A stretch of 64,000 bases of DNA from Gnetum montanum (taxonomy: Eukaryota > Streptophyta > Gnetopsida > Gnetales > Gnetaceae), in assembly GCA_015680685.1 (NCBI GenBank), contig MNCI01002119.1, positions 1 through 64,000 of the forward strand. The letters run 5' to 3'. Made by a program: the position numbers and the translations under genes. The notes beneath the pieces were generated by a model. The model worked only from the letters and a program-made list of their open reading frames with translations, was not told the DNA's origin and searched no databases. Each line of letters opens with the position of its first letter. Position 1 is the stretch's first letter. Shown piece after piece: positions 60,601 through 64,000 of this stretch.

Positions 60601-60617
60601 TAAAAGCACTATTCTAA

Positions 60618-61868
60618 GTGTGCCCGGATAGTATCTCCTATGGGACATAGCTCACACTTGAACAAAAGCACTATTCTAAAAATTGTGTTGGCCATTATAA
60701 GTCTACTTTTGTTGCTCGTTGTTGTAGGGATTTCATTCATTTTTAGAATAGTCAAAACATCCAAAGAGGAAACTCAAGGATAGATGAAAAATTCTTAAAG
60801 ATATATGTGGGGAAACTTCAAAGAGCAACAAATAATTTCAGCCCTTCAAAATTGGTACGTGAAGGCAGCCATGGGAAGGTCTACAGAGGTGTTTTAACCT
60901 CACACCTCTAGATCACTGGTTGCTGTAAAATATTTCTCTTTGGAAATAGACTGGGACAAAGAAAAGCTTCAAAAAGGAATGTCGTGCTTTAGGCAAAGTG
61001 AGACATCACAACATTCTCGAGATTATCACTATTGTCTGGTCTGAGGAATTAAAAGCACTGGCAATGCCGTTTATGAGTAATGGCAATCTCCATTCTCTTC
61101 CTCACAACATAGAAGATGGTCAATTGTTCCCATTAGAATTGTCAATTGGAGTGAACATATTAACAGAGTTAGCCAAGGGACTTGGCTATTTGCATCATGA
61201 TTGTGAATTTCAAGTGATCCACTATGACATAAAATCAGAGAATGTATTATTTATTGGATGATGATATGACTGTCAAACTCTTTAATTTTGGAATATCTGG
61301 CCTCATTGAAGACTTTGATTGCCCAACAACATCATCTTCTCTTACCATGAAAGGCCCTGTTGGTTATATTGCTCCAAGTATGTGTTATTTATTTTTTTAC
61401 TTTTCTATTTTCAAAAATACATTTTCCTTTGATGATGAGGCATGTACGTTAAAGTTCATGCAATGGTTTTTTAGAGTATGGGATCAAAGAGAATATCTAT
61501 CAAAGGTGTTGTATACAGCTTTGGAGTGGTTACCTTGGAAGTCATTATAAGATTGAAGCCTACACAAGATATTTTCAAGGGATGTCACATTGCCATCGTG
61601 GATCTCAATGGCCTTGGAAGGAAAATCACCAGAGGAAAGAAGAAAAACAATCAAAGATATTATACAAATAGCAGATGAAGGTGGAAGAGGGATTAAGATG
61701 GACGAAGATGAAGAAATGAAAGTTGTGGAAAACATTTTAATGTTAGGTCTAAGATGCACTTTCCAAAATGATTTCATGAAGCCTAGCATGAAGGAAGTTG
61801 AGTCTTTTTTGCAATCAGCTATTGTTTTAAATCCACAAGATCAAAGAACATTACCAAGAAACTATTGA
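60618..61868 (+). pseudogene. LRR receptor-like kinase pseudogene, kinase half
   Basis: Order: a transmembrane helix (IVLAIISLLLLLVVVGISFI, about 60683-60742), a juxtamembrane stretch with a stop (60780), ATNNFSPSKLV and a worn glycine loop (REGSHGKVYRG), VAVK in a shifted frame, VRHHNILEI (60998-61261), the catalytic loop HYDIKSENVLF, and NFG in place of DFG. A GT..AG intron about 61378-61472 falls after GYIAP, where plant kinases of this class often have one. The C-terminal lobe (VVYSFGVVTLEVI, then a frame to 61868) follows. The LRR ectodomain is absent. Frameshifts plus the lost DFG aspartate make it inactive. Closest in style to the LRR-XII/At2g24130-like kinases (inference). Confidence 0.82.
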
Positions 61869-62860
61869 TGCATAAATTTTGAATGCACCAACATCGAGAA
61901 AAAATCTTGTTTGAGGAGACTATTGCCTAGGGCACCTCCTGTATGGGTATGGAAACTCAGGAATAGTCTTAGCTAGAGAGGGCTACGTGGTCTTTTAAAA
62001 ACAATAAAAAAATTGGGAATTTTAATTGGAATGAGTGTCTCAAATGTAAGAATACAAAAGGTAATCAAAATAAAGTTTCCCTACTTCCTGCTTACTACCA
62101 CCATTTACTGCTAGTCCATTGCAGACGCTATCACAACCAACACTACTCACCTATAGCCGCCAGATGAGGGAGGGAGAGAGAAGAGGTTGGATGAATTGGC
62201 CCACTAATGTGTCTCTAATGCATGAATAGAACTTGCCCCATCACCAGTATGAAAGAAGGAAATTTGTCCCTATTTGGAGAACCTTGCCATGGATGACCCG
62301 CCTACAAAAAATAGAATAGAACTGTAGAATCCACACCTACAATTGTTGCAAGAACACAATAGAGAGAGTGTGTGAGAACAAGCTGCCAGATCTTGATGTC
62401 ACATGCTGGTAGATGTGTTGTTGTCTCTAGTCCTACGTCTACTACCATCATAGGTCTACCGTGAAATGGGAAAAGAAAACCATCACCTCTTGGTTTCCTA
62501 CTGAGATTGTTGACTGCCATCCACGCAGCTCTATCATTGCTGACTATTGCTAGTCCATTGCCAAGAATAAAAAACAAGACTACCGAACCTACAGATCGTG
62601 CTTGTCGTCCATGCACATTAACTACATTGTTGTCACCCCAAGAAAAATAAGAGAAGATGGAGAGAGAAAAACCCACTGTCCATTGGTTTCTGAGCCCCTA
62701 GAGATCCCCCCTACCCATCTACATGTGCCTCAATGGAGAGAGGTGCAGCTGTTCAAGAATAGAGCCTAATTTGTTAAGGAAGCCCTTGCTCCCCCTCCCC
62801 CCACCCCCCTTAACATCGCCTTCGTTCTTTGCTTTATAGTAGCCTACTAGTGATGTTTCA
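61869..62860. other. No gene recognised
   Basis: Contains a minus-strand frame at 62302-62676 without family signature and a C-rich run near 62790-62811. Possibly old intergenic or repeat DNA. Confidence 0.4.
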
Positions 62861-62940
62861 CCTCCTTGCATGTCAATCCATCTTCCCACATGTCATTCCA
62901 CCTCCCCACACGTTAGTCCACCTTCATGCACATTAACATT
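62861..62940 (+). repeat. Short degenerate tandem repeats
   Basis: Three to four units of about 22 bp resembling 'cacatgtcattccacctccc'. Confidence 0.55.
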
Positions 62941-63666
62941 ACTTGGTGAAATGATATGTGATTTTGCAGGACAGTTTTGTTGATCATGGCCCCATGCAAT
63001 AGCATGGGTAAGGTTGGCCATAATAGAAACTTGGAAGAAGCTATTAATATGGTAGAATCACAACATCCTCTCCTTCACAAAAGGGATGAAGCTAAAAGCT
63101 GAGCGTTTTCTTCTTAGTAGTGATTCCAATTTCCATGTGTTCTTTTTCCTCTAAACATGCAACCTTGAAAATGTTCTATACAACAATGATTCTCCTAGGT
63201 ATGCTTCATGACATGTATAATTTAGTTGCTATTAGCCCTGAAATGTTGACACACTTCAATGTATATTGATTTTATTGATTATATCTCTTGATTACTTGTT
63301 CATTGTCAGCCTCTTATGTCAATTGTTGCTATTGAAGATAGCTTGCTTTGCTTTTTAATCCCATGTTCTTGTATATGTTCTTTTCTAAACTTTCTAGCTT
63401 CCTAAATTTTTACAGTGAAGTGCTATTGCCATTATTCTTATTAGATTTGTCATCTCAAACCTAAAATAAGAAAATTTTATTAAAATGGAAGCATTTTTTA
63501 CTTTGCATTTAGATGTTTGATTTTCAAATTCAGTTTTTTAAACATTTTAAATACTATTTCTGGGACAAGCCTAATGATTCACAATATTGTTCAGTATGCT
63601 AAATGTAGATACAAGATATTTGATTTAGTTAATAACCTATAAAATTTTTCTTTTTTGTTTGTGCAG
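62941..63666. other. AT-rich, intron-like sequence
   Basis: No domain seen. A possible mini-exon lies at 62970-63007 between TTTTGCAG and GTAAGG signals, followed by AT-rich sequence that ends in a T-rich tract and GTGCAG at 63666. Confidence 0.25.
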
Positions 63667-63759
63667 TGTTTCATAAAAAGCACAAGTCGTAGCCCACGTC
63701 AACTCCCACCAGCTTCAAAGAAATATCTCGAAAGACCCTCTATGCAGGACTATGCCTAA
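63667..63759 (+). CDS. Possible terminal exon of an unknown gene
   Basis: After a T-rich tract ending TTTGTGCAG, a 30-codon frame reads CFIKSTSRSPRQLPP and continues to a TAA. The splice-acceptor context is good, but the peptide resembles nothing I know and upstream exons are uncertain. It may be chance. Confidence 0.2.
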   Translation, partial: CFIKSTSRSPRQLPPASKKYLERPSMQDYA

Positions 63760-64000
63760 GCAAATGGAATCTTTATATTTTCCATTTTACTTTAAAAATA
63801 AATACTACCATGTTTACGTAGGGAAACTGATTATGGTTCACTGCTTCATGTTTTTTTTGTACCATCCAATGGTTCAATACAGAAGTACAATTTTTGGACT
63901 GCTGTGACTTTTATACAAGTTCCCATTTACTGCATAACACAAAAATTGAGTAAACTAAAATAGAAAAAAGCTATTTAAGGTTTTCTTTTATCTAAATTTC

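Larger units (their letters stand above)
25880..60605 (+). mobile_element. A: Athila-type Ty3/gypsy element, split by B and C and truncated
   Basis: 5' LTR, tRNA-Asp-type PBS, gag, protease, RT and RNase H lie at 25880-31946. Integrase is then divided among 31660-31946, 49738-49947 and 59861-60605. Across B, the left edge 'gatgctcatgagg' and the right edge 'ggcccttgtggggg' rejoin as in C's uninterrupted copy. Across C, the ATGGG duplication sits inside the block GIDFMG / PITPTSNGK. No 3' LTR: similarity ends near 60600, where kinase pseudogene sequence begins. RT blocks such as FLDGYSGYNQI and the PBS place it in the Athila lineage. Confidence 0.85.

Noticed and set aside
62302-62676. Minus-strand frame of 124 codons near the right end
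   Set aside because: No recognisable domain, no splice or promoter context, low-complexity surroundings.

Overview
The window is plant nuclear DNA built almost entirely of nested LTR retrotransposons, with one broken receptor-kinase gene at the right edge. The organism is a land plant with a large, repeat-rich genome. A gymnosperm would fit, but the sequence does not settle it. No tRNA, rRNA, CRISPR array or bacterial feature was seen.

Layout, left to right. An LTR remnant (1-572) precedes D (840-25879), an old Ty3/gypsy element of Tat (Ogre-like) type. D is interrupted by E (6876-11055, TSD AAAGG), a gag-only Athila-type element, and by two solo LTRs: G (16055-17268, TSD CCCAC) and S2 (22495-24198, TSD GCTAC/ACTAC). 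At 25880 begins A, an Athila-type element on the + strand. A is split at 31946 by B (31947-49732, TSD GATCT/GGCCC), a 17.8 kb Tat-type element. It is split again inside its integrase by C (49948-59855, TSD ATGGG), a minus-strand member of A's own family. A stops without a 3' LTR near 60600 and abuts a pseudogene of an LRR receptor-like kinase (60618-61868). The last 2 kb are largely unrecognised.

The Tat-type elements B and D share an unusual plan. Gag-protease and RT-RNaseH-integrase form two blocks about 6 kb apart. Between them, on the opposite strand, lies an intron-bearing gene (B 42915-38523; D 17576-11819). In B it has a TATA box, a first exon with ATG, seven introns with GT/AG borders and an acidic last exon. 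D keeps introns at matching places. The N-terminal part of the product resembles a degenerate HAD/NIF-type phosphatase fold; the rest is unrecognised.

The LTR and intron 1 of this antisense gene carry arrays of the same short palindromic word. The word differs between the two elements: GCGTATACGC in B, a GCTACGCTCC/GGAGCGTAGC palindrome in D. Degenerate repeats with a TTAAACT/TATAAACT core fill the three non-coding spacers of each element. I consider this antisense gene plus matching word arrays the most interesting system here. Its function is inference.

None of the elements looks active. B carries twelve in-frame stop codons in gag-pro-pol, and I saw no frameshift there. D has lost part of RT. 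C has a changed RT active site. A is split three ways and E has no pol.
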